Positions 7,484-15,359 of a DNA stretch of 20,679 nucleotides are shown one piece after another (the first letter of the stretch is position 1; the number at the start of each line of letters is the position of its first letter). The notes below the pieces were generated by a model, which ran no database searches, had not been told where the DNA came from, and saw only the letters and a list, made by a program, of their open reading frames with translations. The stretch is from QVMP01 sp047974325 (GTDB taxonomy: Bacteria > Bacteroidota > Bacteroidia > Bacteroidales > Dysgonomonadaceae). The stretch is from assembly GCA_047974325.1 (NCBI GenBank), contig JBKECE010000229.1:1-20679 (forward strand). The letters are read 5' to 3'. A program made the translations under genes and the position numbers.

Positions 7484-8326
7484 ATGAAGAATGTAACATT
7501 AAATAATGGCATTGATATGCCGATACTAGGATTGGGAGTTTACCAAATTCCTGATTTCAACGAATGTAAACGGACGGTATTGGATGCTCTCGAAGTGGGG
7601 TATCGTTCTATTGATACAGCATCGGCATACGACAACGAAGAAGCAGTAGGCGAAGCCATCAGCGAAAGTGGACTGAAGCGGGAAGAGATATTCCTCACCA
7701 CAAAACTATGGATTTCCGATACGGGATATGAGCGTACGCTGAAAGCAGCCGAATTGTCGATGAAAAAATTGAAGGTCGATTATCTGGATTTGTACCTCAT
7801 TCATCAACCATTTGGTGATATATATGGATCGTGGAGGGCAATGGAAGAATTGTATAAGCAAGGTAAAATACGGGCTATCGGCGTAAGCAATTTTTATCCT
7901 GACAGAGTGATGGATTTGATCTTAAATAACGAGATTGCACCAGCTGTGAATCAGATAGAAACACATCCATTCTACCAACGTATCGACGATCAGCAATTCA
8001 TGGTAGAGAATGGTGTGCAGATAGAATCATGGGCACCCTTTGCAGAAGGCAGAAATAATTTATTTCAGAATGAGAGATTATCGGTTATCGGTAAAAAATA
8101 CAATAAGTCAGTGGCACAGGTTATATTGCGATGGCTGGTTCAACGAGGGGTAGTTGTGATACCCAAATCGACCAAGAAAGAGAGGCTGATTGAAAATATC
8201 AGTGTGTTTGACTTTGAATTGTCGGCCGATGATATGGCGGTTATCAAGTCTTTGGATACAAGCAAAAGTCTGTTTTTCAGTCATCGTGACCCCGAAATAG
8301 TTAAAATGCTTAATTCGTGGAAATAA
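7484..8326 (+). CDS. Aldo/keto reductase, diketo-gluconate-reductase-like
   Basis: A 280-residue cytosolic aldo/keto reductase of the short AKR5-like branch. I take ATG 7484 as the start: an ATG at 7451 in the same frame overlaps the preceding gene and would add a non-conserved basic leader, whereas MKNVTLNNGIDMP is the normal family N-terminus. The tetrad is complete: Asp44 and Tyr49 (SIDTASAYDNE), Lys74 (LTTKLW) and His107 (YLIHQPFG). IGVSNF and VVIPKSTKKERLIEN carry the substrate-loop and NADPH-binding signatures. It lies 13 bp after the cupin gene and 31 bp before the last dehydrogenase. The reaction is reduction of an aldehyde, ketone or keto-sugar; the exact substrate is open. Confidence 0.95.
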   Translation: MKNVTLNNGIDMPILGLGVYQIPDFNECKRTVLDALEVGYRSIDTASAYDNEEAVGEAISESGLKREEIFLTTKLWISDTGYERTLKAAELSMKKLKVDYLDLYLIHQPFGDIYGSWRAMEELYKQGKIRAIGVSNFYPDRVMDLILNNEIAPAVNQIETHPFYQRIDDQQFMVENGVQIESWAPFAEGRNNLFQNERLSVIGKKYNKSVAQVILRWLVQRGVVVIPKSTKKERLIENISVFDFELSADDMAVIKSLDTSKSLFFSHRDPEIVKMLNSWK

Positions 8327-8357
8327 AGATATTAATTAACGAATAAAGAAAATAAAA

Positions 8358-9413
8358 ATGGAAACAAAACAAGTAAAAGCATACGGAAAAGAATCGGTGA
8401 CACAGCCGTTGCACGAAATGACTATCAACCGCAGAGTAATACAGCCACACGACGTGGAATTTGAAATCCTTTATTGCGGCATTTGCCACTCTGACTTGCA
8501 CCAGATCAAAAATGATTTTGGGGGTACGATGTGGCCGATTGTACCCGGACACGAAATGGTTGGCAGGGTAACTGCTGTGGGTGGACATGTAAAAGACTTC
8601 AAAGTAGGAGAACTGGCTGCAGTGGGTTGTATTGTAGATAGTTGCGGGCACTGCGAGTATTGCGAAGATGGTATAGAACAATTTTGTGACGAAGGTGTTA
8701 CTTTCTCGTTCAACAGTGTAGATAAAGTTTCGGGTGGGCACACGTTCGGAGGTTTCTCAAAAACATACGTTTGCAACGAAAAATATGTGTTGCATATGCC
8801 GGCTTTCAAAGATCTAGCCTCGGCAGCACCATTGCTCTGTGCAGGTATTACGGTTTATTCGCCACTAAGACATTGGGGAGCAGCTCCGGGCAAAAAAGTC
8901 GGTATATTGGGTATCGGCGGTCTGGGGCATTTAGCTATCAAGATAGCAAAAGCAATGGGTGCGGAAGTGATTGTATTCACACATTCGGCAGCCAAAGTAG
9001 AGGATGCGATCAGATTGGGAGCCGATAAAGCCGTGCTGACATCGGATGCGGCGCAAATGGCAGAATATGAACGGAAAATACATTTCATTATCGACACCGT
9101 TTCGGCAAAACACGATGTGAATGTTTACCTCGATCTGCTTCGTCACGATGGCAGTGTTGTACTGGTAGGTCTGCCTCCTGAACCACTAGAGATAGGTGCA
9201 TTTAATGTTATTTCGGGACGAAAGAGCTTTTCGGGTTCCAATATCGGTGGTATTGCCGAAACACAGGAAATGCTCGATTTCTGTTTCAAACATAACATAA
9301 CAGCCGAAAGTGAGATTATCAACATCGATTACGTTAATACGGCATTTGAACGCTTGGAGAAAGGTGATGTGCATTATCGTTTCGTTATTGATATGGCCTC
9401 TTTGAATCAATAA
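8358..9413 (+). CDS. Cytosolic zinc-dependent alcohol dehydrogenase (YahK/CAD-like)
   Basis: A 351-residue medium-chain dehydrogenase of the cinnamyl-alcohol-dehydrogenase/YahK type, without a signal peptide. Catalytic zinc ligands are Cys43 and His44 (GICHSD), His65-Glu66 (GHE) and Cys161 (LLCAG). Structural zinc ligands are Cys96, 99, 102 and 110. The nucleotide loop is GIGGLG (185-190), followed by VIVFTHSAAK (204-213). Thr-His-Ser replaces the Asp of the two exported paralogues, which points to NADP(H). Family enzymes reduce a wide range of aldehydes to alcohols. It is the last gene of the operon, and an imperfect 146-bp inverted repeat follows 10 bp after its stop codon. Enzyme class is firm, physiological substrate unknown. 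Confidence 0.95.
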   Translation: METKQVKAYGKESVTQPLHEMTINRRVIQPHDVEFEILYCGICHSDLHQIKNDFGGTMWPIVPGHEMVGRVTAVGGHVKDFKVGELAAVGCIVDSCGHCEYCEDGIEQFCDEGVTFSFNSVDKVSGGHTFGGFSKTYVCNEKYVLHMPAFKDLASAAPLLCAGITVYSPLRHWGAAPGKKVGILGIGGLGHLAIKIAKAMGAEVIVFTHSAAKVEDAIRLGADKAVLTSDAAQMAEYERKIHFIIDTVSAKHDVNVYLDLLRHDGSVVLVGLPPEPLEIGAFNVISGRKSFSGSNIGGIAETQEMLDFCFKHNITAESEIINIDYVNTAFERLEKGDVHYRFVIDMASLNQ

Positions 9414-9423
9414 GTTTTTGTTA

Positions 9424-9569
9424 ATTTAACCCAACTATATACTTCAATGTACCAAAATGACTAAACATATTTTATATTATTAGATAATAGAGATAATCAA
9501 AAATACTTTATTACGATTAAATAGACATGTTAGAATTTTTTGTACATCAATGTATATAGTTGGGTAAAT
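9424..9569. repeat. 146-bp imperfect inverted repeat (MITE-like element or long hairpin)
   Basis: The outer arms pair ACCCAACTATATAC (9429-9442) perfectly with GTATATAGTTGGGT (9552-9565). Pairing continues outward (ATTT/AAAT with a one-base bulge) and inward through ATGTAC (9447-9452 with 9541-9546), then loosely through the A-rich stretch up to about 9470. Each arm is therefore about 45 bp, with a short AT-rich centre. It lies between two convergent genes. It could be a small non-autonomous transposable element with terminal inverted repeats, or a long bidirectional terminator-like hairpin. No clear target duplication is visible beyond a possible TAA. Confidence 0.7.
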
Positions 9570-9615
9570 AAAATATAGTAATACTAAAATTCACAATATA
9601 AGATAGCTTTTTATA

Positions 9616-11043
9616 CTAATTACTGATTGCTCCAACTCCTTTTTTATTCGGTTTAGTTTTCGCAGTAGTCTCCGTTTTCCGGATCGAATGAACGGCTTCC
9701 GCTATCAGACTGACCGAATTATCAATTCCGAGCGATGATGAATTGATTACCATATCGTATTGCCCTGCATCATTCCATTTTTTTCCTGTGTATTGCCAAT
9801 AGTGGTTTGCCCTTACCTGATTGACGCGCTGTATCTCTCTTACGGCTTTCTCTTCGTCGTACTTAAACTCTTCCATCACCCGGTGTTTTGCAAAACCAAT
9901 ATCAGATACAATAAAAAGTTTGAGACAATTGGAATGATCCTTTAAAATGTAGTTAGCCGCACGACCGATAATTACACACGATTGCTTCGATGCCAGTTCC
10001 CGTATAATCTGACATTGGGTTATAAAAACCTTGTCATCGTCAGATAAATCTACGTATGCCGGAACTTGCCTGTCTGTGATAATATGCTCTAATAATTTTG
10101 AAGTGGAAACATTCTGCTCTATTTGCTTTACAAAGGCAGGATCTAAACCCAATTTTTCCGATGTTTCGGTTATGATTTTATTATCATAGAATGCAATTCC
10201 AAGCTGTTTAGAAAGCTTTAGTCCGATTTCATGGCCTCCGCTACCAAATTCCCGCCCGATTGTGATAACAAATATATTTTTATCGGAGATCTCTTCTGCA
10301 ACTTCGCCGAGATAAGATTCCTTGCTGTTATTCAGTATAATATCGAGCCAATTTAACCGGAAAGAGAAGAAACGAACCATAACTCCGACAAAAACCATTG
10401 AAACTAAAGTTGCTACTCCTACAATATTCCATTTCCAAGTATGAAAGAATAGAAAAGTGAATGCTGCCCCGATGGCCACTAATGTTACATCATTATAAAT
10501 CTTGGCTTTCCCAAAATCGAATCCGGTAACTTTTGACAATGCTACGCAAAACCCTTCGCCGGGCAATAGCAAGGCATTGCAACGCACTTCGCAGGCGATA
10601 CCAAAACCAAGAATAGCACAGGCTGCAAAAAGTTGAACAATTCGCAATATGTAGCCGAACGCGGAATTGTCCCAAACGCACCAAGAAGTCAATAGCATTG
10701 CCAGGTCGATAAAAACACCGAACGCAAAGCCTGTTACCATCTGCAAAAGTTGTACCTTTTTAAATTGTCTCCTCAGCAATACGATCTGAAGCAATATAAG
10801 GATTGTATTCATGCAGATAGTGTATTGACCTATAGTCCACGACGGTACTGTAAATGTCAATCCGAATATATCAATATGCACACGCTGAGCAAGACTCCAG
10901 ACATAAGGCAGCAGGGAGATGGCTGACGAGCCCAAATCGGAGCGCAAAGTTAATGCGACACCGATAGACATGACAAACAAAGATGCCACAAATATGACAT
11001 ACTTACGTACCGTCCTATTTACGGCATCATTACCCTTATTCAC
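9616..11043 (-). CDS. YczE/YitT-like membrane domain fused to cytidylate-kinase-like domain
   Basis: A 475-residue fusion. Residues 12-225 contain about five or six hydrophobic segments in the pattern of YczE/YyaS/YitT-type integral membrane proteins (MSIGVALTLRSDLGSS at 25-40; PGEGFCVALSKVTG at 161-174). Residues 257-455 form a cytosolic P-loop domain of the cytidylate-kinase-like family: GREFGSGGHEIG (263-274) is the nucleotide-binding loop, IIGRAANYIL (358-367) a conserved strand-helix, and MVINSSSLGID (431-441) the C-terminal strand. It starts with GTG at 11043, inside the last codons of padC (8-bp overlap), which implies translational coupling. Neither the transported or sensed molecule nor the phosphate acceptor is known. 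The last about 17 residues are a Lys/Thr-rich tail. Confidence 0.88.
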   Translation of the reverse strand: MNKGNDAVNRTVRKYVIFVASLFVMSIGVALTLRSDLGSSAISLLPYVWSLAQRVHIDIFGLTFTVPSWTIGQYTICMNTILILLQIVLLRRQFKKVQLLQMVTGFAFGVFIDLAMLLTSWCVWDNSAFGYILRIVQLFAACAILGFGIACEVRCNALLLPGEGFCVALSKVTGFDFGKAKIYNDVTLVAIGAAFTFLFFHTWKWNIVGVATLVSMVFVGVMVRFFSFRLNWLDIILNNSKESYLGEVAEEISDKNIFVITIGREFGSGGHEIGLKLSKQLGIAFYDNKIITETSEKLGLDPAFVKQIEQNVSTSKLLEHIITDRQVPAYVDLSDDDKVFITQCQIIRELASKQSCVIIGRAANYILKDHSNCLKLFIVSDIGFAKHRVMEEFKYDEEKAVREIQRVNQVRANHYWQYTGKKWNDAGQYDMVINSSSLGIDNSVSLIAEAVHSIRKTETTAKTKPNKKGVGAISN

Positions 11044-11530
11044 AACTGAGTTTCCCTGCTTTTATATCATCTACCATACCCTGATAAGGAGCCCGAGAAA
11101 TCACTTTTTCATTATTTATTCCTTCATTCTTGGCATAGGTGATTGTTGCAAATTCCGGAACTACATATTTGGGATAGGTACTATATTTTTCACGGCTTTC
11201 TTCCATCAGAGAAATGAAATCGTTCTGAAAACAAACAGTTATTTCGGGATGTTCGTGTACCCATTTAGGGAAGAATATTATGCCATGCAGTCTCTTGTCT
11301 TTTGGCATGAACGAAACACTCACATCTGTTCCGGTTGGCTCTGTCCACGATATTTTATACACATCGTCTGTTAATTTTACCAAATCCACCTTTTGGTCTT
11401 TTACCCAACGTCCACCAACCATACCACTATGAATCCGATAATCAATCGTATTTTCATTTTTCACATAAAGCTCATATTCCCATCCGTTTTCATACGTATA
11501 GATGAAATGAGAACCAATAAAATAATCCAT
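11036..11530 (-). CDS. padC: Phenolic acid decarboxylase
   Basis: A 164-residue cytosolic, cofactor-free decarboxylase that turns ferulic, p-coumaric and caffeic acids into 4-vinylphenols. I place the start at ATG 11530: the longer in-frame start at 11578 lies upstream of a -7 box at 11555-11562 and would add a non-conserved leader. From this start, Tyr11, Tyr13, Tyr19 (IYTYENGWEY), Arg41 (GGRW) and Glu64 (SWTEPTG) fall at the same positions as the catalytic residues known for the Bacillus enzyme. The rest (HGIIFFPKWVHEHPE, SREKYSTYPKYVVPEFA) is typical of the family. The downstream membrane/kinase fusion starts within its last codons. A divergent AraC gene faces it across about 110 bp, a plausible phenolic-acid-responsive arrangement, although other bacteria use PadR regulators. 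Confidence 0.96.
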   Translation of the reverse strand: MDYFIGSHFIYTYENGWEYELYVKNENTIDYRIHSGMVGGRWVKDQKVDLVKLTDDVYKISWTEPTGTDVSVSFMPKDKRLHGIIFFPKWVHEHPEITVCFQNDFISLMEESREKYSTYPKYVVPEFATITYAKNEGINNEKVISRAPYQGMVDDIKAGKLSCE

Positions 11531-11554
11531 ATATTCTGTGTTTTTTATTTTATG

Positions 11555-11562
11555 CAAATGTA
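11555..11562 (-). promoter_or_regulatory. Candidate -7 box of the padC operon
   Basis: On the minus strand the sequence reads TACATTTG, an exact TAnnTTTG match. It is 25 nt before the chosen padC ATG, giving a leader of roughly 20 nt. A TTTG-type -33 element is not evident at the expected distance, so activation by a regulator is possible. Confidence 0.55.
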
Positions 11563-11607
11563 GAGCAGCAACTAACATTACTTGTTATCTGTTAGCATCT
11601 ATTTCAC

Positions 11608-11638
11608 TTGTCCATAAGAGTCAAAATAGCTATTTTTG
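11608..11638 (+). promoter_or_regulatory. Candidate promoter of the divergent AraC gene
   Basis: TTG (11608-11610) and TATTTTTG (11631-11638), 20 nt apart, fit the Bacteroidota -33/-7 pattern. The -7 box ends only 5 nt before the ATG at 11644, so transcription from here would give an almost leaderless mRNA. That is unusual and lowers confidence. Confidence 0.35.
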
Positions 11639-11643
11639 TTGTT

Positions 11644-12453
11644 ATGAAAAAACAGGTAAAACAAGAACGGTCACAGGAGGAATTTTATTTTTGTTGCTAT
11701 GAAAAGCTAAAACAGAGGGAGTTGAGCGAAAGGTATTTTAAAGTTATCCTAATAATGTCAGGGACTGCTGTCCTTTCAAGTGTGAATCAAACGATAACGG
11801 TAAAAACAGGAGAGTTTGTATTTGTCAATCGCGGTGGATTTTCGAGGATACGTATGTATCCGGAGAAAAAAAAGCCGTTCAGATTATTATGTTTGAATTT
11901 TACAGATAAATTTTTAGATAGTTATATCCATGATAAAATCCATCCATCCGGAACGAAGGCGAGGGTTGATGCATTCGTGCCTATTAAATCGAATATAATG
12001 TTAGAAGCATTATTTTCATCCCTCGACACTTATGCTGTGAATAACATTTGGCCGGACAAAACAATGGTCACATTAAAACTACAAGAGTGTACGCATATCC
12101 TATCTTTGGATTATCCTCAATTGCTCAATCAAATGTTGTATAAACAAAATGGGGGACCGTTGGGATTAGAGGAATTTATGAATGATAACTATCTGTACAA
12201 TGCTTCTTTAGAACGATTTGCAACATTGTCGGGAAGAAGCCTTTCTTCTTTCCGACGCGAATTTAAGCGTATGTTTGGAACTACGCCCAACAGATGGCTG
12301 ATAAAAAAGAGATTGGAAGTTGCCTACAAAAGAATAGTTGAGGATGGATGCAGCCCTTCCGGCATTTATTTAGAGTTGGGCTTTGAAACATTATCTCATT
12401 TCTCTCGCAAATTTAAAGAGCAGTATGGCATACCTCCGTCAAAATTGCATTGA
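11644..12453 (+). CDS. AraC-family transcriptional regulator, divergent from padC
   Basis: A 269-residue AraC regulator. I use ATG 11644: the frame is open to a TTG at 11608, but that overlaps the candidate promoter and adds residues that paralogues lack. The N-terminal sensor region (about 12-110) contains the beta-rich VKTGEFVFVNRGG stretch. The double HTH lies at about 170-265, with SGRSLSSFRREFKRMFG (196-212) and YLELGFETLSHFSRKFKEQYG (242-262), the same signatures as in the two regulators at the left of the window but clearly more diverged. It shares a 113-bp intergenic region with padC, so control of padC and of itself is likely. The ligand is unproven; a hydroxycinnamic acid is a natural guess. 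Confidence 0.92.
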   Translation: MKKQVKQERSQEEFYFCCYEKLKQRELSERYFKVILIMSGTAVLSSVNQTITVKTGEFVFVNRGGFSRIRMYPEKKKPFRLLCLNFTDKFLDSYIHDKIHPSGTKARVDAFVPIKSNIMLEALFSSLDTYAVNNIWPDKTMVTLKLQECTHILSLDYPQLLNQMLYKQNGGPLGLEEFMNDNYLYNASLERFATLSGRSLSSFRREFKRMFGTTPNRWLIKKRLEVAYKRIVEDGCSPSGIYLELGFETLSHFSRKFKEQYGIPPSKLH

Positions 12454-12466
12454 GAGGAGAAGAGAA

Positions 12467-12486
12467 ATTAGATTAGATTAGATTAG
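12467..12486. repeat. (ATTAG)4 pentanucleotide repeat
   Basis: Four perfect ATTAG units lie 13 bp after the AraC stop codon. They are outside any gene. A unit change could alter the 3' untranslated region but no reading frame. Confidence 0.7.
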
Positions 12487-12544
12487 ATGTTTGTACAGCT
12501 ATCCTCAGTTGTTAGATACACAGATAATACTTATTGAAAATCTA

Positions 12545-12682
12545 TTATTCTGCATCTAAAGTCTGAGCTAGTTTTTTCAAGCTCGAAATGAAGATATCAT
12601 CACAAATAAGAGGTTCTCCAACATAAGTTTTCCCTTCGGGTGTAATTGTCCCTTCTTTCAAAATAGGGTTCCTTAATATGAT
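12545..12682 (-). pseudogene. Orphan 3' gene fragment of 45 codons
   Basis: On the minus strand a frame opens directly after a TAA (12683-12685) and runs 45 codons to TAA at 12545-12547. It has no ATG. The translation has protein-like composition: ILKEGTITPEGKTYVGEP near the middle and an amphipathic helix DDIFISSLKKLAQTLDAE at the end. This looks like the surviving C-terminus of a gene whose 5' part has been lost. I do not recognise the family. The rest of the 12454-12779 interval holds the ATTAG repeat and a hairpin at 12697-12760. Confidence 0.4.
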
Positions 12683-12696
12683 TTAAATTTTAAATA

Positions 12697-12760
12697 ATAA
12701 AAGAGAAACATGCTTTTAATTGCCTATAGGGTTCAATCATAACACATATTTCTCTTTTAT
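12697..12760 (-). terminator. Candidate terminator of the LRR gene
   Basis: ATAAAAGAGAAA (12697-12708) pairs perfectly over 12 bp with TTTCTCTTTTAT (12749-12760). Pairing extends about 4 bp inward with one mismatch that could be a G-U pair. The loop is long (about 40 nt) and contains the small palindrome CCTATAGG. The hairpin starts 20 nt after the LRR gene stop codon in the minus direction. The long loop makes it weaker than a classical terminator. Confidence 0.45.
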
Positions 12761-12779
12761 TTTTGATAACTGAAATTGT

Positions 12780-15317
12780 TTAATATTTAATTATTTTCAA
12801 AATTTTATCTCTAACACAGACTAAATATATTCCTTTTGGCAAGTATTCTATTGAAATTCTCTCATCTGGTTCAATTGTTTTTTGCAATATAATTTTACCA
12901 TTAATATCCAATAATACTAAATCCATACTCATAGAAACTCCTGAGATATAAAAATAGTCACTAACGGGATTTGGATATACGAATAGAGTTTTTGATAAGT
13001 CTAAATCTTCGGTTTCTATCCCGGATGACTCTTTCGTTTCAAAGCTTCCATTAGAGATTCCTATAGCAGCAGCATTTTCGTTGTATGCAATCAGAGAGAA
13101 ATAGTAGGTCGTCAATAAATCTAAATCATTTATTGTACACGACAAGATTGGACTTACAGCTGTGCTTCGTATGATATTTCCCCCTGCATCTAAATAAAAA
13201 TCTGCAACTGTTTGAGTACGATTGGCATCGCTATAAACTGATAAGGTGTAATTTGCCGCATCGGAAGAAGCTACCCATGAAATGCTAGCTGAATTATTTT
13301 GGGTTTTAATTTCAATGTTTTCATCTACAATAGGTAATTCAGAGATATTCAGGAAATCTTTCCACCCATTGGCTATTTGGTAAGAGGTTTTACTACCAGC
13401 GAGGACGCTCAATTTACAATAATTGCGATTAACTCCGTCAAACGTATTATTCCATGTAATACTCGGTGGAACCAAATTAAGACTGGCAATATGAGATAAG
13501 GCCGAACAACCGTAAAATGCACTATTACCAATATTTTCCAAGCTATTTCCGAGAGTGATGGAAGTTAATGCTTCACAACCATAAAAAGTATAATCTCCGA
13601 TGGTTGCCACATTATTGGGTATTGTAATGGATGCAATATTTTTGCATGAGCGAAAGGCATTATCAGGTATTCTTTGTACCTTGTTTCCTATATTTATGGT
13701 GATTAATTTCTCACAACCTTTAAATATTGAAACGAAAATAGATCCGATAAGCCAATCTGCAGATTGGAAAGATCCTCCTGTTTTGATACAATTTGCGGCA
13801 TTAAAGTTAACCGTGGTCAAACCTTCACAATCCGAAAATGCTCCTATCGGAATATTCTCTACTTCACTCCCAATATTTATAGTTGTCAGATTTTTACATT
13901 CTTTAAGCAGAGGAACAAAATAATAATCACCACCAAGCCCTGGAAGTCCATTAAGGCTGACATATCCCATTTTTCTACAACTTATCGCATTGTAGTTCAA
14001 CTCGATCAGGTTGATGCAATTTACAAAGGCATTCTCCCCGATGCTATCGACGCTTTCAGGAATAGTAACAGAGAGGCGTGCTGGGGGACACATTATCAGT
14101 ACAGTCTTTTCTTTATCGAACAGTGAACCGTCAAAAGAACTATATGATGTATTGGATGAGTTCACATTAATTGTTTCCAGAAGACTATAATCCGAGAAGG
14201 TATTTCCACCAAGATTTGTTAGTCCATTTTCTATCTCAACTATTTTTATAAAATTTTGATATAAATACCATGGGGTATTGGTATTAGAATAATCTGTCAT
14301 TTCTCCTATGCCTTCAATAGTTAAGCTTCTTGAGGAAAGATTAAGTGTCCATGTTAAGTTATCACCACAAAAACCTGTTGGATTCTGCATTGGCTGGTCA
14401 TCGATTATGTTCAGAAAATCTTTCCATCCGTTGGCTATTTTGTATGCCGTATGACTTTTTTCCGGAATTTTGAGGAGGCAAGTTGAAGTTGGAACATTCT
14501 CAAATTGCGCTGTAGTAGGAGGGATTGGATTTAAACTTATTATTTCCGCAAGTCCACTACAATTACCTAAAGCATTCAGTCCGATAGTCTTGATTTTATC
14601 GGGAATAGAGATTGAAGTAAGATTCTTGCAGCCGAAGAATGTGCTGTTTTTGATAGTTTTTAGATTACTGGGAAGAGTAATTGATGTAAGGCTACGACAA
14701 TCATAAAAAGCCTTTTGCCCAATGTGTGTTACACTATTTGGTAGAATAATAGAATCTAAATTATGACATCCCGCAAAAGCTGCATCAGGGATATTGGTTA
14801 CTTCAGTACCAATAATCACTTTTTCTAAAGATGTACACTCCAAAAATCCACCTGATTCACAGTTTGTTGCATTAAAGTTTACCTCCTTTAAGCTGGAGCA
14901 GCCGCTAAAAGCAGACTCTCCAATGCTAACAACCTTTTGAGGAATAGTAACCGAATTTAAATTATTGCATCCGAAAAATGCATAACTTGGAATATTTGTA
15001 GTTTTATTACCAATAATCAGGGATGTAAGTGAAATTGAGTTATTATGTTTAGAAATAGCAGGAAATGTATTATCACCCATATGAGTGCAATTTATGGGGT
15101 TGAAATACAATGTAGTTAAATATTTTCCATTAAAAACATTACCTCCAATTGAAGTTATATTTTCTCCTATTATTGCTGTTTTAACATAAAAGCCGTACCA
15201 TGGAGGGTTTTCTCCAAAATAATAACCTCTAAGCTCTCCATCACCATCAATGAAAAGAGTATTTGTTGCATCATCTAGTTTCCAATATAGTATGTAGCTG
15301 TCATTAGCCTTAAGCAT
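12780..15317 (-). CDS. BspA-like leucine-rich-repeat protein with FN3 and type IX sorting tail; signal peptide missing
   Basis: An 845-residue protein built of BspA-type LRR_5 repeats (LTSITLPSNLKTI, AFxGC, NLTSISIPD patterns). Two large modules repeat: residues about 8-305 and 317-655, each opening with a ...W.L....TL.I.G.GE strand and closing with IANGWKDFLNI. A fibronectin-III-like domain follows (about 666-762), then FVYPNPVSDYFYISG...PKGIYLVCV (779-845), a C-terminal sorting domain typical of type IX secretion and surface attachment. Such proteins bind host or matrix molecules or other cells. The N-terminus starts inside the first module with no signal peptide and without the CGDNLTW head seen in module 2. 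An in-frame TAA 42 nt upstream blocks extension. It is probably 5'-truncated and not exported, unless a missed start exists. Confidence 0.85.
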   Translation of the reverse strand: MLKANDSYILYWKLDDATNTLFIDGDGELRGYYFGENPPWYGFYVKTAIIGENITSIGGNVFNGKYLTTLYFNPINCTHMGDNTFPAISKHNNSISLTSLIIGNKTTNIPSYAFFGCNNLNSVTIPQKVVSIGESAFSGCSSLKEVNFNATNCESGGFLECTSLEKVIIGTEVTNIPDAAFAGCHNLDSIILPNSVTHIGQKAFYDCRSLTSITLPSNLKTIKNSTFFGCKNLTSISIPDKIKTIGLNALGNCSGLAEIISLNPIPPTTAQFENVPTSTCLLKIPEKSHTAYKIANGWKDFLNIIDDQPMQNPTGFCGDNLTWTLNLSSRSLTIEGIGEMTDYSNTNTPWYLYQNFIKIVEIENGLTNLGGNTFSDYSLLETINVNSSNTSYSSFDGSLFDKEKTVLIMCPPARLSVTIPESVDSIGENAFVNCINLIELNYNAISCRKMGYVSLNGLPGLGGDYYFVPLLKECKNLTTINIGSEVENIPIGAFSDCEGLTTVNFNAANCIKTGGSFQSADWLIGSIFVSIFKGCEKLITINIGNKVQRIPDNAFRSCKNIASITIPNNVATIGDYTFYGCEALTSITLGNSLENIGNSAFYGCSALSHIASLNLVPPSITWNNTFDGVNRNYCKLSVLAGSKTSYQIANGWKDFLNISELPIVDENIEIKTQNNSASISWVASSDAANYTLSVYSDANRTQTVADFYLDAGGNIIRSTAVSPILSCTINDLDLLTTYYFSLIAYNENAAAIGISNGSFETKESSGIETEDLDLSKTLFVYPNPVSDYFYISGVSMSMDLVLLDINGKIILQKTIEPDERISIEYLPKGIYLVCVRDKILKIIKY

Positions 15318-15359
15318 ATTATGAAATGTTCTCAGCCATGTATCCTTGTTCCAAACATG

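Noticed and set aside
11531..11578. Longer padC start at 11578
   Set aside because: The extra 16 residues are not conserved, and this start would lie upstream of the -7 box. The catalytic residues fall at their known positions only from the ATG at 11530.
12467..12486. (ATTAG)4 as a CRISPR-like or regulatory array
   Set aside because: The units are only 5 bp long with no spacers; it is a simple microsatellite outside genes.
13600..14126. Two plus-strand open frames within the LRR gene
   Set aside because: They are antisense to well-formed LRR repeats and show no protein motif of their own.
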